From: Bacillus methanolicus MGA3
Lineage (GTDB): Bacteria > Bacillota > Bacilli > Bacillales > Cytobacillaceae
Direction of reading: 5' to 3'
Length of the DNA: 64,000 nt
Assembly (NCBI RefSeq): GCF_000724485.1
Contig: NZ_CP007739.1
Coordinates: forward strand, 294,843-358,842
Every line of letters starts with the position of its first letter. Positions within the stretch are counted from its first letter, which is position 1. The notes below the pieces were generated by a model that did no database searches, was not told the origin of the DNA, and saw only the letters and a list, made by a program, of their open reading frames with translations. The translations under genes and the position numbers were made by a program. This document shows, one piece after another, positions 48,770-56,938 of the stretch.

Positions 48770-48936
48770 ATTAAGCCTCCGTTCCAATTTGATTATTACT
48801 TTTATCGCCAAAAAGGAATAAATTCAGACATTTCACTTAAATAGGGATTGGAAAATTACGCAGAAAAGAAAAAAATTTTTTTCTTACAGAGACAATGATG
48901 TAAACGCTCTCTAAAACTTATCGGCAAAAAATAAAG

Positions 48937-48965
48937 TTGACAATAAAGCAAATGGGTTTTAATAT
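48937..48965 (+). promoter_or_regulatory. Promoter of the SAM-riboswitch operon
   Basis: TTGACA (48937-48942) and TAATAT (48960-48965) are 17 bp apart, about 33 nt before the aptamer. Confidence 0.7.
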
Positions 48966-48997
48966 TCAAACTATCAAGAAAATTTAAAAACAAAATA

Positions 48998-49107
48998 GAC
49001 TCTTATCAAGAGTGACCGAGGGAACAGGCCCAATGACGTCCGGCAACCTCCTTTATGGAACGGTGCTAAATCCTGCAGAATGAGCAATTCATTCTGAAAG
49101 ATAAGGT
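48998..49107 (+). promoter_or_regulatory. SAM-I (S-box) riboswitch
   Basis: The S-box core is clear: CTCTTATCAAGAGTGACCGA, GAGGGAACAGGCCCAATGA, CCGGCAACC, GGTGCTAAATCCTGCAGA and the closing GATAAGGT that pairs with ACTCTTATC. It binds S-adenosylmethionine, favouring termination when SAM is plentiful. The next gene is the thiolase at 49282. Confidence 0.93.
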
Positions 49108-49128
49108 GAAACTGAACGGAAAAAAAGT

Positions 49129-49156
49129 AGCCTCTTTCAGAATGAAAGAGGCTTTT
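49129..49156 (+). terminator. SAM riboswitch terminator
   Basis: AGCCTCTTTC pairs with GAAAGAGGCT around AGAAT and runs into TTTTC. It is 22 nt after the aptamer and 126 nt before the thiolase start. Confidence 0.88.
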
Positions 49157-49281
49157 CTTATTGCTCTTTTTAGTGCCGTGAGAGTTCCACGCTGGATAAG
49201 GTTTTTGGGATTATTGCGAAACACTCTTAATAAGTGGCTATTTTTACAAACCATTATTTGGACAGGAAAGGAAAAGAAAGT

Positions 49282-50448
49282 ATGGCAACCGTTATTTTAG
49301 AAGGAGTCCGCACCCCATTTGGAAAGTTTAGAGGAAAACTGGCAGATGTAACAGCCAAACAGTTGGGAACCATTGCAGTCAAGGAATTGCTTCGTCGGAT
49401 TCCGGAGGCAAAAAAGGCAGACGGAGTTTTGCTTGCACAGGTAATCCAGGCGGGAGAAGGACAAAATCCAGCACGAAAAGTTGCCGTAGAAGCGGGAGTA
49501 GATCTCTCGGTACCTGCGATTACGCTTAATAATGTTTGTCTTGCCGGATTGGCTTCCGTTGCGGATGCTGCTCGAAGGATTGCATTACAGGAAGGGCAGT
49601 TATACATAGTCGGGGGCTATGATTCGATGACAAACGCTCCGCATATAGCTAACTTACGAAAAAGCGTCACTCTTGGAAAAGCAGAGTTCACGGACACATT
49701 AATCAATGACGGGCTGTGGTGCTCTCTTTCAAACGAATTAATGGGTGTATTGACTGACAAGAAAAACAAAGAACTCGGAATCACTCGTAAGGAACAGGAT
49801 GAATTTGCTTGCCTTTCACAGCAAAGGGCTTTTTCAGCATTAAAAGAAAGCCGTTTGCAGGAAGAAATTACTCCTGTATACGTGAATGAAGAATTGGTAA
49901 AGGAAGATGAAGGCATTCGCCCTAACACCACGATTGAAGGACTAGCTAAACTTCGTCCTGTATTTACAGAAGATGGAACGATTACTGCCGGAAACGCATC
50001 GCAAATGTCAGATGGAGCGAGTGCCGGAATTGTCGCAAGTGAGACGCTCGCTGAAAAACTTGGATACACACCGCTTGCAAGAATTATCGGTTGGGCAGAT
50101 ATTGCCGGTCCGGATACAAGCCTCCATTTAAAACCGGCTCAAGCAATTGAAAAAGTCCTCGAAAAGACGGGACTTTCGGTCAATGATATAGATTTGTTTG
50201 AAATAAACGAAGCATTTGCCAGTGTGGCAATTGCCAGTTGCAAAAAACTGCGGATTCCATTTGAAAAAGTGAATGTTAACGGCGGAGCGATCGCCATTGG
50301 CCATCCATTAGGAGGCACCGGTTTCCGGTTGCTCTTAACTCTTGTTCATGAATTAAGACGGCGCGGCGGCGGAAAAGGAATTGCGGCACTTTGCGGCGGG
50401 GGCGGCCAGGGAACAGCAGTCTTAGTAGAAGTTCCGGAGAGGTGGTAA
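49282..50448 (+). CDS. Thiolase (acetyl-CoA acyltransferase)
   Basis: A 388-aa thiolase. The nucleophile Cys is in LNNVCLAGLASV near residue 88, where most thiolases have C-x-S-G; the catalytic His is in NGGAIAIGHPLGGTG near 345; the second Cys is in ALCGGGGQG near 376; NEAFA is also present. It may cleave 3-ketoacyl-CoA or condense acetyl-CoA. ATG 49282 follows GGAAAGG; a longer frame reaches back to 49234. First gene of the SAM-riboswitch operon, 2 nt before the acyl-CoA synthetase, so its substrate is probably a CoA ester made by that enzyme. Confidence 0.9.
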   Translation: MATVILEGVRTPFGKFRGKLADVTAKQLGTIAVKELLRRIPEAKKADGVLLAQVIQAGEGQNPARKVAVEAGVDLSVPAITLNNVCLAGLASVADAARRIALQEGQLYIVGGYDSMTNAPHIANLRKSVTLGKAEFTDTLINDGLWCSLSNELMGVLTDKKNKELGITRKEQDEFACLSQQRAFSALKESRLQEEITPVYVNEELVKEDEGIRPNTTIEGLAKLRPVFTEDGTITAGNASQMSDGASAGIVASETLAEKLGYTPLARIIGWADIAGPDTSLHLKPAQAIEKVLEKTGLSVNDIDLFEINEAFASVAIASCKKLRIPFEKVNVNGGAIAIGHPLGGTGFRLLLTLVHELRRRGGGKGIAALCGGGGQGTAVLVEVPERW

Positions 50449-50450
50449 CC

Positions 50451-52439
50451 ATGACAGCAAATATTCAAGAAACTTTTGATTTTCTCAATCAGCAAGAGCC
50501 AGTATGGAAACCTGATAAAACACTCATTGAAAATGCAAACATCCAATTATTCATGAAAAAACACAGTATTTCCAACATCGAAGAACTTCACAGAAAGTCG
50601 ATACAGAACCCGGGGTGGTTTTATAATAGCGTGCTTGAAGAGTTTGAAATCCCTTGGCATCAGCCGTATGAACAGCTTTTGAATACAGAAAAAGGCATTG
50701 CATTTGCTAAGTGGTTTGTAGGTGGAAAAACCAATCTCCATTATTACACCATTGAAAAACAGATCAGGCTTGGAAGAGGAGATGCCATTGCATTGATCTG
50801 GGAAGGTGAAGATGGTTGCTCGATATCTTATTCCTACAAAGAACTGAACGAAAAAGTAAATAAGCTGGCATCTGCTCTTAAATCCCTTGGAGTTTCTAAA
50901 GGAGACCGCATTGGGATTTACCTTCCGCCTATTCCGGAAACACAAATTTCTTTATTTGCCTGTGCAAAAATTGGTGCGGTTGTCATTCCGGTGTTTTCAG
51001 GCTACGGGGCCGAGGCCGTCGCATCAAGGCTGAACGACGGTGAAGCAAAAGTCTTGATTACAGCCGATGGTTTTTATCGCCGTGGAAAGACCGTCAAGCT
51101 GAAGGAGGAAGCTGATAGGGCAATTCAGCTAGCTCCATCGGTGCAGCGAGTCATTATTGTGAACCGTTTAAACCGAAATATTGCTTTAAATCCGAGTAAA
51201 GATATATGGTATGAGGATTTAATTGGAAGCCATTCATCCCAGGAACCAGAAATCGAATTTGTCGATTCCGATCATCCTTTCATGATTTTGTATACATCTG
51301 GGACGACCGGACGGCCGAAAGGAACAGTTCATACGCATACAGGATTTCCGTTAAAAAGCGCGCTCGATTTGTATTTTTGTTTCGATCTAAAAAGAACTGA
51401 CCGCATATTCTGGTTGACAGACTTTGGCTGGATGATGGGACCGTGGCTGCTGCTCGGTGCCGCAGTGCTTGGCGCAACGGTTATCCTTTATGAAGGGAGT
51501 CCGGATTATCCTCACGAAGGGCGTTTATGGGAATTAATTGAGCGTCATCAAGTTTCGATCTTTGGGATATCTCCTACTCTCATCCGTTCACTGATGGCTA
51601 AAGATGTTACCGTACCTAATCTTTCATCTTTACGAATTCTTGGTTCGACAGGGGAACCGTGGAATCCGAAGGCTTGGTATTGGTTTTTAGAAAAAGTCGG
51701 GAACGGGCGGTGTCCAATTATTAATTATTCAGGTGGAACAGAAGTGTCTGGTGGAATATTGGGTACTTATCCAATTTTTCCGCTGAAACCATGCGGGTTC
51801 CATGGGCCAATACCGGGAATGGCTGCTAGCGTCGTCAATGACCGCGGAGAAAAAGTGGACCATGCAGTCGGGGATTTAACCATTACTGAACCGTTTGTAG
51901 GAATGACGAAATCATTCTGGAACGATGATAAGCGCTATTTAGATGCCTATTGGTCTAAGTGGGAAGGAATGTGGGCACACGGTGATTTTGCCGCAGTGGA
52001 CCGACATGGATTCTGGTATTTGCTTGGACGTTCTGACGACACAATCAAGGTGGCCGGAAAACGGATCGGCCCATCAGAAATCGAAGCAGCAATTACGGCT
52101 CACGAAGCGGTAAAGGAAGCAGCAGCGGTCGGAATCCCGCACCCGGTAAAAGGTGAAGTCCCTGTTGTATTTGCTGTTATACACGAGCGTGAGGGATCAC
52201 ATTCTGATTTGGAACAGGAATTGCAAGCTTATGCAGAACGCTCTCTCGGGAAAGCCTTGAAGCCGGATAAAGTTTATATCGTCTCAGAGCTACCATATAC
52301 AGAGAGCGGAAAAATTGCCAGAAGAGTCATCAAATCATCGTATCTTGGCGAGCCACCAGGGGATATTTCTACCCTGAAAAACAGCGGAGCGCTAAAGGAA
52401 ATTACCGAAAGGGGAAAGGGAATTGAGTATATTGGCTAA
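50451..52439 (+). CDS. AMP-forming acyl-CoA synthetase
   Basis: A 662-aa acetyl-CoA-synthetase-like ligase that activates a carboxylic acid via an acyl-adenylate. YTSGTTGRPKGTVHTHTG near residue 280, INYSGGTEVSGG near 424, WAHGDFAAVD and LLGRSDDTIKVAGKRIGP near 524, and the catalytic-Lys tail YTESGKIARR near 625 are visible. The acid is unknown; size and N-terminal domain point to a short or medium acid. ATG 50451 follows GAGAGGTGG, 2 nt after the thiolase stop. It overlaps the next gene by 17 nt. Confidence 0.92.
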   Translation: MTANIQETFDFLNQQEPVWKPDKTLIENANIQLFMKKHSISNIEELHRKSIQNPGWFYNSVLEEFEIPWHQPYEQLLNTEKGIAFAKWFVGGKTNLHYYTIEKQIRLGRGDAIALIWEGEDGCSISYSYKELNEKVNKLASALKSLGVSKGDRIGIYLPPIPETQISLFACAKIGAVVIPVFSGYGAEAVASRLNDGEAKVLITADGFYRRGKTVKLKEEADRAIQLAPSVQRVIIVNRLNRNIALNPSKDIWYEDLIGSHSSQEPEIEFVDSDHPFMILYTSGTTGRPKGTVHTHTGFPLKSALDLYFCFDLKRTDRIFWLTDFGWMMGPWLLLGAAVLGATVILYEGSPDYPHEGRLWELIERHQVSIFGISPTLIRSLMAKDVTVPNLSSLRILGSTGEPWNPKAWYWFLEKVGNGRCPIINYSGGTEVSGGILGTYPIFPLKPCGFHGPIPGMAASVVNDRGEKVDHAVGDLTITEPFVGMTKSFWNDDKRYLDAYWSKWEGMWAHGDFAAVDRHGFWYLLGRSDDTIKVAGKRIGPSEIEAAITAHEAVKEAAAVGIPHPVKGEVPVVFAVIHEREGSHSDLEQELQAYAERSLGKALKPDKVYIVSELPYTESGKIARRVIKSSYLGEPPGDISTLKNSGALKEITERGKGIEYIG

Positions 52440-53637
52440 AGAACGTAAACAAATCAATCTATCTGAGGAATTGACAAGACCGTTTATTCAAAATGAGCGC
52501 CAGGCAAAACTTTTTCATGAAGCATCGGTGCTTGCCGATCGTTTCCACACGAGGGCGGCAGAAATCGATGAAGAGGGGCGGTTTCCGTTTGAAAATTTTC
52601 GGGAATTGAAAAACTCCTCCTACGTTTCCCTTACTGTTCCAAAAAAATATGGAGGCGAAGAGATTTCGCTCTATGAGTTTGTCCTTCTGCAGGAGCGGAT
52701 CGCCCAGGGCGATGCTTCCACCGCTTTATGTATTGGGTGGCACCTTGGGGTTTTATATGACCTCAGGGAAAGGCAGACATGGGAAAGCGCCCAGTTTGAA
52801 CGAATATGCCGGGAAGTTGTGCAAAACAAGGTGTTGATTAACCGTTTGGCGACAGAGATTGCAACAGGAAGTCCAACGAGAGGCGGCAAACCGCAAACTA
52901 TCGCAGTTAAAAAAAATGGCAAGTGGATAATTACGGGAAGAAAGTCGTTTGCGTCAATGGCAGTTGCCCTTGATTATTCATTAGTAACAGCAACGATTGA
53001 AGAATCAGGTGAGGTCGGCTCTTTTTTGGTCGATCATCGACTTAAAGGAGTCAGTGTGGAAGAAAACTGGGATATGCTTGGGATGCGCGGTACGAGAAGT
53101 GATGACCTTATCCTTGATCAGGTCGAGCTGCCTGAAGATGCGCTTGTAGAATTGGATCAATTGGATAATCCGAATTCTAAGACCTCGAGAGCGTGGCTGC
53201 TTCATATTCCGGCCTGCTATCTCGGAGTTGCAATTGCGGCCAGAAATTATGCAGTTTCGTTTGCGGCAGAATATCAGCCGAACAGCCTTCAGAGTCCAAT
53301 TAAAGATGTTCCAGAGGTCCAGAGGAAAATTGGCGAAATGGATTTGGAGCTTTTAAAAGCAAGAAACGTTCTTTACTCTGTGGCACGACGCTGGGATACA
53401 GAACCTGACAAACGTGAAGGAATGGCCGGAGAATTGGCAGCAGCAAAACATATAGCAGTCAACAGCGCCAATGTGGTGGTTGATTTAGCGATGAGAATTG
53501 TAGGGGCTAGAAGCCTGCAAAAATCCAACCCGCTTCAGCGTTTTTACAGGGATGTCAGGACAGGGATTCACAATCCGCCGATGGATGATGCAGTTATTTC
53601 TTTGCTAGCAAAACAAGCATTGAAAAATTTTAATTAG
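52423..53637 (+). CDS. Acyl-CoA-dehydrogenase-like flavoprotein
   Basis: A 404-aa protein of the acyl-CoA dehydrogenase fold: N-terminal helices, a middle strand domain (KPQTIAVKKNGKWIITGRKSF-like; WDMLGMRGTRSDDL near 218) and C-terminal helices ending PLQRFYRDVRTGIHNPPMDD. The usual catalytic Glu of the ..YEGTSEIQ segment is not seen there; the end resembles the flavin-monooxygenase/sulfur-acquisition branch (SfnB/DszC-like). It may therefore be a monooxygenase or a true dehydrogenase. TTG start inside the end of the synthetase gene with GGGGAAAGGG upstream. Confidence 0.82.
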   Translation: MSILAKERKQINLSEELTRPFIQNERQAKLFHEASVLADRFHTRAAEIDEEGRFPFENFRELKNSSYVSLTVPKKYGGEEISLYEFVLLQERIAQGDASTALCIGWHLGVLYDLRERQTWESAQFERICREVVQNKVLINRLATEIATGSPTRGGKPQTIAVKKNGKWIITGRKSFASMAVALDYSLVTATIEESGEVGSFLVDHRLKGVSVEENWDMLGMRGTRSDDLILDQVELPEDALVELDQLDNPNSKTSRAWLLHIPACYLGVAIAARNYAVSFAAEYQPNSLQSPIKDVPEVQRKIGEMDLELLKARNVLYSVARRWDTEPDKREGMAGELAAAKHIAVNSANVVVDLAMRIVGARSLQKSNPLQRFYRDVRTGIHNPPMDDAVISLLAKQALKNFN

Positions 53638-53725
53638 AGCTCATAATTAATGATTTGAAGAAGATCATCCGGTGTTAAACCAAATGAAAAAACATCATTT
53701 TTAATTGAAAAAGGAGGATAATAAA

Positions 53726-54559
53726 TTGAGATCTCATAAAATAGTATTGTTAGCAGTCCTTTTGGTATTTTCTTTGGTAATTTCAGCATGCTCGGGCTCG
53801 GACCAAAAGGCAAATGGTTCAGAGAAAAAGGTGATTAAAATAGGTGCTACAGCAGGGCCGTACAGCGACCAGGTTAACGAAGGCATCAAACCTTACTTAG
53901 AGAAAAAAGGATACAAGGTCGAAGTTATTGAGTTTAATGATTACATTCAGCCTAACATCGCCCTTGATAAAGGATCGATTGACGCAAACGTGTTTCAGAA
54001 CGAGCTTTACATGAAGGAGTTTGCCAAATCAAGAAACATGGATCTCGTCGAGGTGATAAAAGTCCCGACAGCCCCGATCGGAATTTACTCCAAAAAGCAT
54101 AAATCAATCGATGAAATCAAGGATGGAATGACTGTAGCGACATCCAATGACCCTGTAAACCAGGCGCGCGCCCTTATCATGCTTCAACAGCTTGGTTTAA
54201 TTACCTTAAAAAAAGGAGTAGATCCAACAAAAGCCTCTGAAAAAGACATTGCCAAGTATAACAAAAAAATTCAAATTAAGCCGCTTGAACCGGCGCAGCT
54301 TCCAAGAGCGCTTGAAGATGTCGATTACTCTTTTATTAATGGAAACTTCGCCATTTCGTCCGGTTTAAAATTGAAAGATGCCGTTGTATTAGAAAAAACT
54401 CCGCCTCATTATATGATTGGAGTCACTGTTAGAGGGAAAGATAAAGACGCCCAATTCGTTAAAGATATTATAGAAGCCTATAAATCAAAAGAATTTAAGA
54501 AATTAAATGAAGAAAATGAAAAGTACAAAGGCTACGTTTGGCCAGACTGGATGAAATAA
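53726..54559 (+). CDS. MetQ/NlpA-family substrate-binding lipoprotein
   Basis: A 277-aa lipoprotein for uptake of methionine or a related compound: signal peptide with lipobox VISAC, then KIGATAGPYSDQV and YIQPNIALDKGSIDANVFQN, typical of MetQ. I chose TTG 53726, 8 nt after AAAGGAGG; an upstream TTG includes the ribosome site. No MetN ATPase or MetP permease lies in the window, so it would need partners elsewhere. Last gene of the SAM-riboswitch operon; the hairpin repeat at 54582 with its T run can serve as terminator. Confidence 0.9.
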   Translation: MRSHKIVLLAVLLVFSLVISACSGSDQKANGSEKKVIKIGATAGPYSDQVNEGIKPYLEKKGYKVEVIEFNDYIQPNIALDKGSIDANVFQNELYMKEFAKSRNMDLVEVIKVPTAPIGIYSKKHKSIDEIKDGMTVATSNDPVNQARALIMLQQLGLITLKKGVDPTKASEKDIAKYNKKIQIKPLEPAQLPRALEDVDYSFINGNFAISSGLKLKDAVVLEKTPPHYMIGVTVRGKDKDAQFVKDIIEAYKSKEFKKLNEENEKYKGYVWPDWMK

Positions 54560-54581
54560 TTGGATCGTACCTAAAAATTTT

Positions 54582-54711
54582 GAGGCTGACCCAAAACTAA
54601 GAGCCATGCACCCGTGGTTGCTGAATATTGAAAACATGATCAATGTTTCTAAAGTATGTAGTAACTGCAGACGGGAGCGAGGCATCTACCTATGGGTCTG
54701 CCTCTTTTTTT
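54582..54711. repeat. ~120-bp hairpin repeat, copy 3, with terminator T run
   Basis: GAGGCTGACCC at the left end and its inverse GGGTCTGCCTC at the right end (one mismatch) bound 123 bp that align with the reverse complement of 39500-39618. Seven T follow (54705-54711), so on the plus strand it can terminate the metQ transcript. The remainder up to 54961 is AT-rich leader of kimA with no riboswitch I recognise. Confidence 0.75.
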
Positions 54712-54961
54712 ATTTGAGGTTAAAAAATCAATGACACTAAAAATGCTTCTTGTAAAAAGAATATAAATAATGAAATTTTCACTTTACAAAACGCTTTTTC
54801 GGGGGTATATTTGCTGAGAGAATTTAGTAATTTTATTAAACGGAATAAGTAAGAAAAATACCGTATTATTGTACTCATTCATAGAGCGATACAACGCTAT
54901 ACTATTTACATATAGGAATACTGTATTTATTAATTTGGTCTGTTAATCAGGAGTGTTTACT

Positions 54962-56788
54962 ATGAGTATTTCAATGCTCAAAAAAATTTTGATCGGAAAA
55001 CCTCTCAAAACAAGTGAATTAGGGGAACAAAAGCTAAATAAATTGAAGGCTCTTGCCGTTTTATCGTCAGACGCCCTTTCATCTGTAGCCTATGGTACAG
55101 AACAAATCTTAATTGTGTTAGCGACGATAAATGTTGTTGCGTTTTGGTATTCAATCCCAATTGCGATTGGTGTATTAGTTCTTTTAACTGCTTTGATATT
55201 ATCATATCGGCAAATTATCTATGCTTATCCGCACGGGGGCGGTGCCTACATCGTTTCGAGGAGCAATCTGGGGGAAAATCCCGGGCTTATTGCTGGCGGT
55301 TCGTTATTAGTAGATTATATTTTGACAGTAGCCGTAAGTGTTTCAGCTGGAACAGATGCGATTACCTCTGCGTTTCCAGGATTACACAATTTTAAGGTCA
55401 TAATCGCTTGTTTATTAGTTGTTTTTATTACAATTTTAAATCTGAGAGGTGTTACTGAATCTGCTTCTGTTCTCGCTTATCCCGTATATTTATTTGTATT
55501 CGCATTATTGCTGTTAATAGGTGTGGGAACATGGAAAATAGCAACCGGTCAAGTACCGGCAGATTTACATACACCTATCGGTACGGCTGTTCCCGGTATT
55601 AGCTTATTTTTACTGCTTAGAGCTTTTTCATCTGGTTGTTCTGCCCTTACTGGAGTAGAAGCTATTTCGAATGCGGTCCCAAACTTTAAAGAACCTGCAG
55701 CAAAAAATGCTGCAAATACATTGCTCATGATGGGAGTTATCCTGGCCATTCTTTTCTCTGGCATTACGTTTCTCGCTTATTGGCTGGGAATTGTACCAAA
55801 AGCTGAAGAAACAGTTGTCTCTCAAATTGCATCAGAAATTTTTGGGAGAAACTTACTGTACTATTTTATCCAAGGAACTACGGCATTAATACTAGTTCTT
55901 GCAGCGAATACAGGTTTTTCTGCTTTTCCGCTGCTAGCTGTCAACCTGGCTTCTGATAAATATATACCGAGAATGTTTTTGATTCGTGGAGACAGGCTTG
56001 GCTATTCCAATGGAATTATCACCCTAGGAATCGCGTCCATTATGCTTATTATTGCTTTTAGAGGGGAAGTAGAACACCTCATTCCGTTGTACGCAGTTGG
56101 GGTTTTTATTCCTTTCACTCTTTCGCAATCAGGTATGATTGTGAAATGGTTAAGAGAGAAGCCAGCAGGTTGGTTATATAAACTGACTGTAAATTTAATT
56201 GGTGCTCTTATTTCCTTAACTGTCGTGATTATTTTCTTTACCACAAAGTTTTCTCAAGTATGGTCTGTACTTATTTTCTTACCGGTCATTGTTTTCGTGT
56301 TTCATCGAATTAAACACCATTACGAAGCTGTGGGAGAACAGCTCAGAATTCATCCGAATGAGGAATCTCTGAAGCTAGAAGGAAATGTTGTTATTGTTCC
56401 TGTTGCAGGGATAACAAAAGTAGTTGAAAATTCTTTGAACTATGCTCGGTTAATCGGGGACACAGTTATTCCAGTATATGTCGCTTTTGACCGAGAAAGC
56501 GAAAAACGGATGGAGGAAAAGTGGAAGGAATGGAAGCCGGATATTCGCCTGGTAACCCTTTATTCCCAATATCGAAGTATAATGAAGCCTCTTGCCCGAT
56601 TTATTGATTTAGCAGAGGAAAAAGCCGCTGAAAACAAATATACTCTTACAGTTTTAATTCCTCAATTTATCACAAAGAAAAGATGGCACGATATATTGCA
56701 TAATCAATCAGGCTTACTTTTAAGGTTATACCTTCTTTATCAAAAAAATGTGATTGTCACGACTGTACCATATCGATTAAAAAAATAG
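54962..56788 (+). CDS. kimA: Potassium transporter KimA
   Basis: A high-affinity K+/H+ symporter (608 aa) of the APC superfamily, close to B. subtilis KimA (YdaO). About 12 membrane segments fill residues 40-450, with ALSSDALSSVAYGTEQIL near 33 and CSALTGVEAISNAVP; a cytoplasmic universal-stress-like C-terminal domain includes VVIVPVAGITKVVENS and QFITKKRWHDILHNQS. ATG 54962 is 8 nt after AGGAG. c-di-AMP inhibits the family. The c-di-AMP (ydaO) riboswitch that controls it in B. subtilis is not seen upstream. Confidence 0.93.
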   Translation: MSISMLKKILIGKPLKTSELGEQKLNKLKALAVLSSDALSSVAYGTEQILIVLATINVVAFWYSIPIAIGVLVLLTALILSYRQIIYAYPHGGGAYIVSRSNLGENPGLIAGGSLLVDYILTVAVSVSAGTDAITSAFPGLHNFKVIIACLLVVFITILNLRGVTESASVLAYPVYLFVFALLLLIGVGTWKIATGQVPADLHTPIGTAVPGISLFLLLRAFSSGCSALTGVEAISNAVPNFKEPAAKNAANTLLMMGVILAILFSGITFLAYWLGIVPKAEETVVSQIASEIFGRNLLYYFIQGTTALILVLAANTGFSAFPLLAVNLASDKYIPRMFLIRGDRLGYSNGIITLGIASIMLIIAFRGEVEHLIPLYAVGVFIPFTLSQSGMIVKWLREKPAGWLYKLTVNLIGALISLTVVIIFFTTKFSQVWSVLIFLPVIVFVFHRIKHHYEAVGEQLRIHPNEESLKLEGNVVIVPVAGITKVVENSLNYARLIGDTVIPVYVAFDRESEKRMEEKWKEWKPDIRLVTLYSQYRSIMKPLARFIDLAEEKAAENKYTLTVLIPQFITKKRWHDILHNQSGLLLRLYLLYQKNVIVTTVPYRLKK

Positions 56789-56816
56789 AATGCCTTGTCT
56801 GTTGCACCGTTTTCTT

Positions 56817-56843
56817 AAAGAAGCCTTATTAGGCTTCTTTTTG
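56817..56843 (+). terminator. Terminator after kimA
   Basis: AAAGAAGCCT pairs with AGGCTTCTTT around TATT and is followed by TTTTTG. Confidence 0.9.
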
Positions 56844-56862
56844 TATGTATACATTTTCCCCT

Positions 56863-56900
56863 TTTACAAAACTTAACAGTATAAATAACGCATTTATAAT
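56863..56900 (+). promoter_or_regulatory. Pho box and promoter of phoD
   Basis: Two direct repeats TTTACA (56863-56868) and TTAACA (56873-56878), 4 nt apart, match the PhoP half-site TTHAYA. The second also serves as -35 element 16 bp before TATAAT (56895-56900). This fits activation by PhoP-P under phosphate starvation. Confidence 0.65.
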
Positions 56901-56938
56901 CATACTCGTTCTAAGATGATAATCCGAGAGGGGATGAA

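Noticed and set aside
54712..54961. ydaO (c-di-AMP) riboswitch upstream of kimA
   Set aside because: The conserved core blocks are absent; only AT-rich leader is visible.
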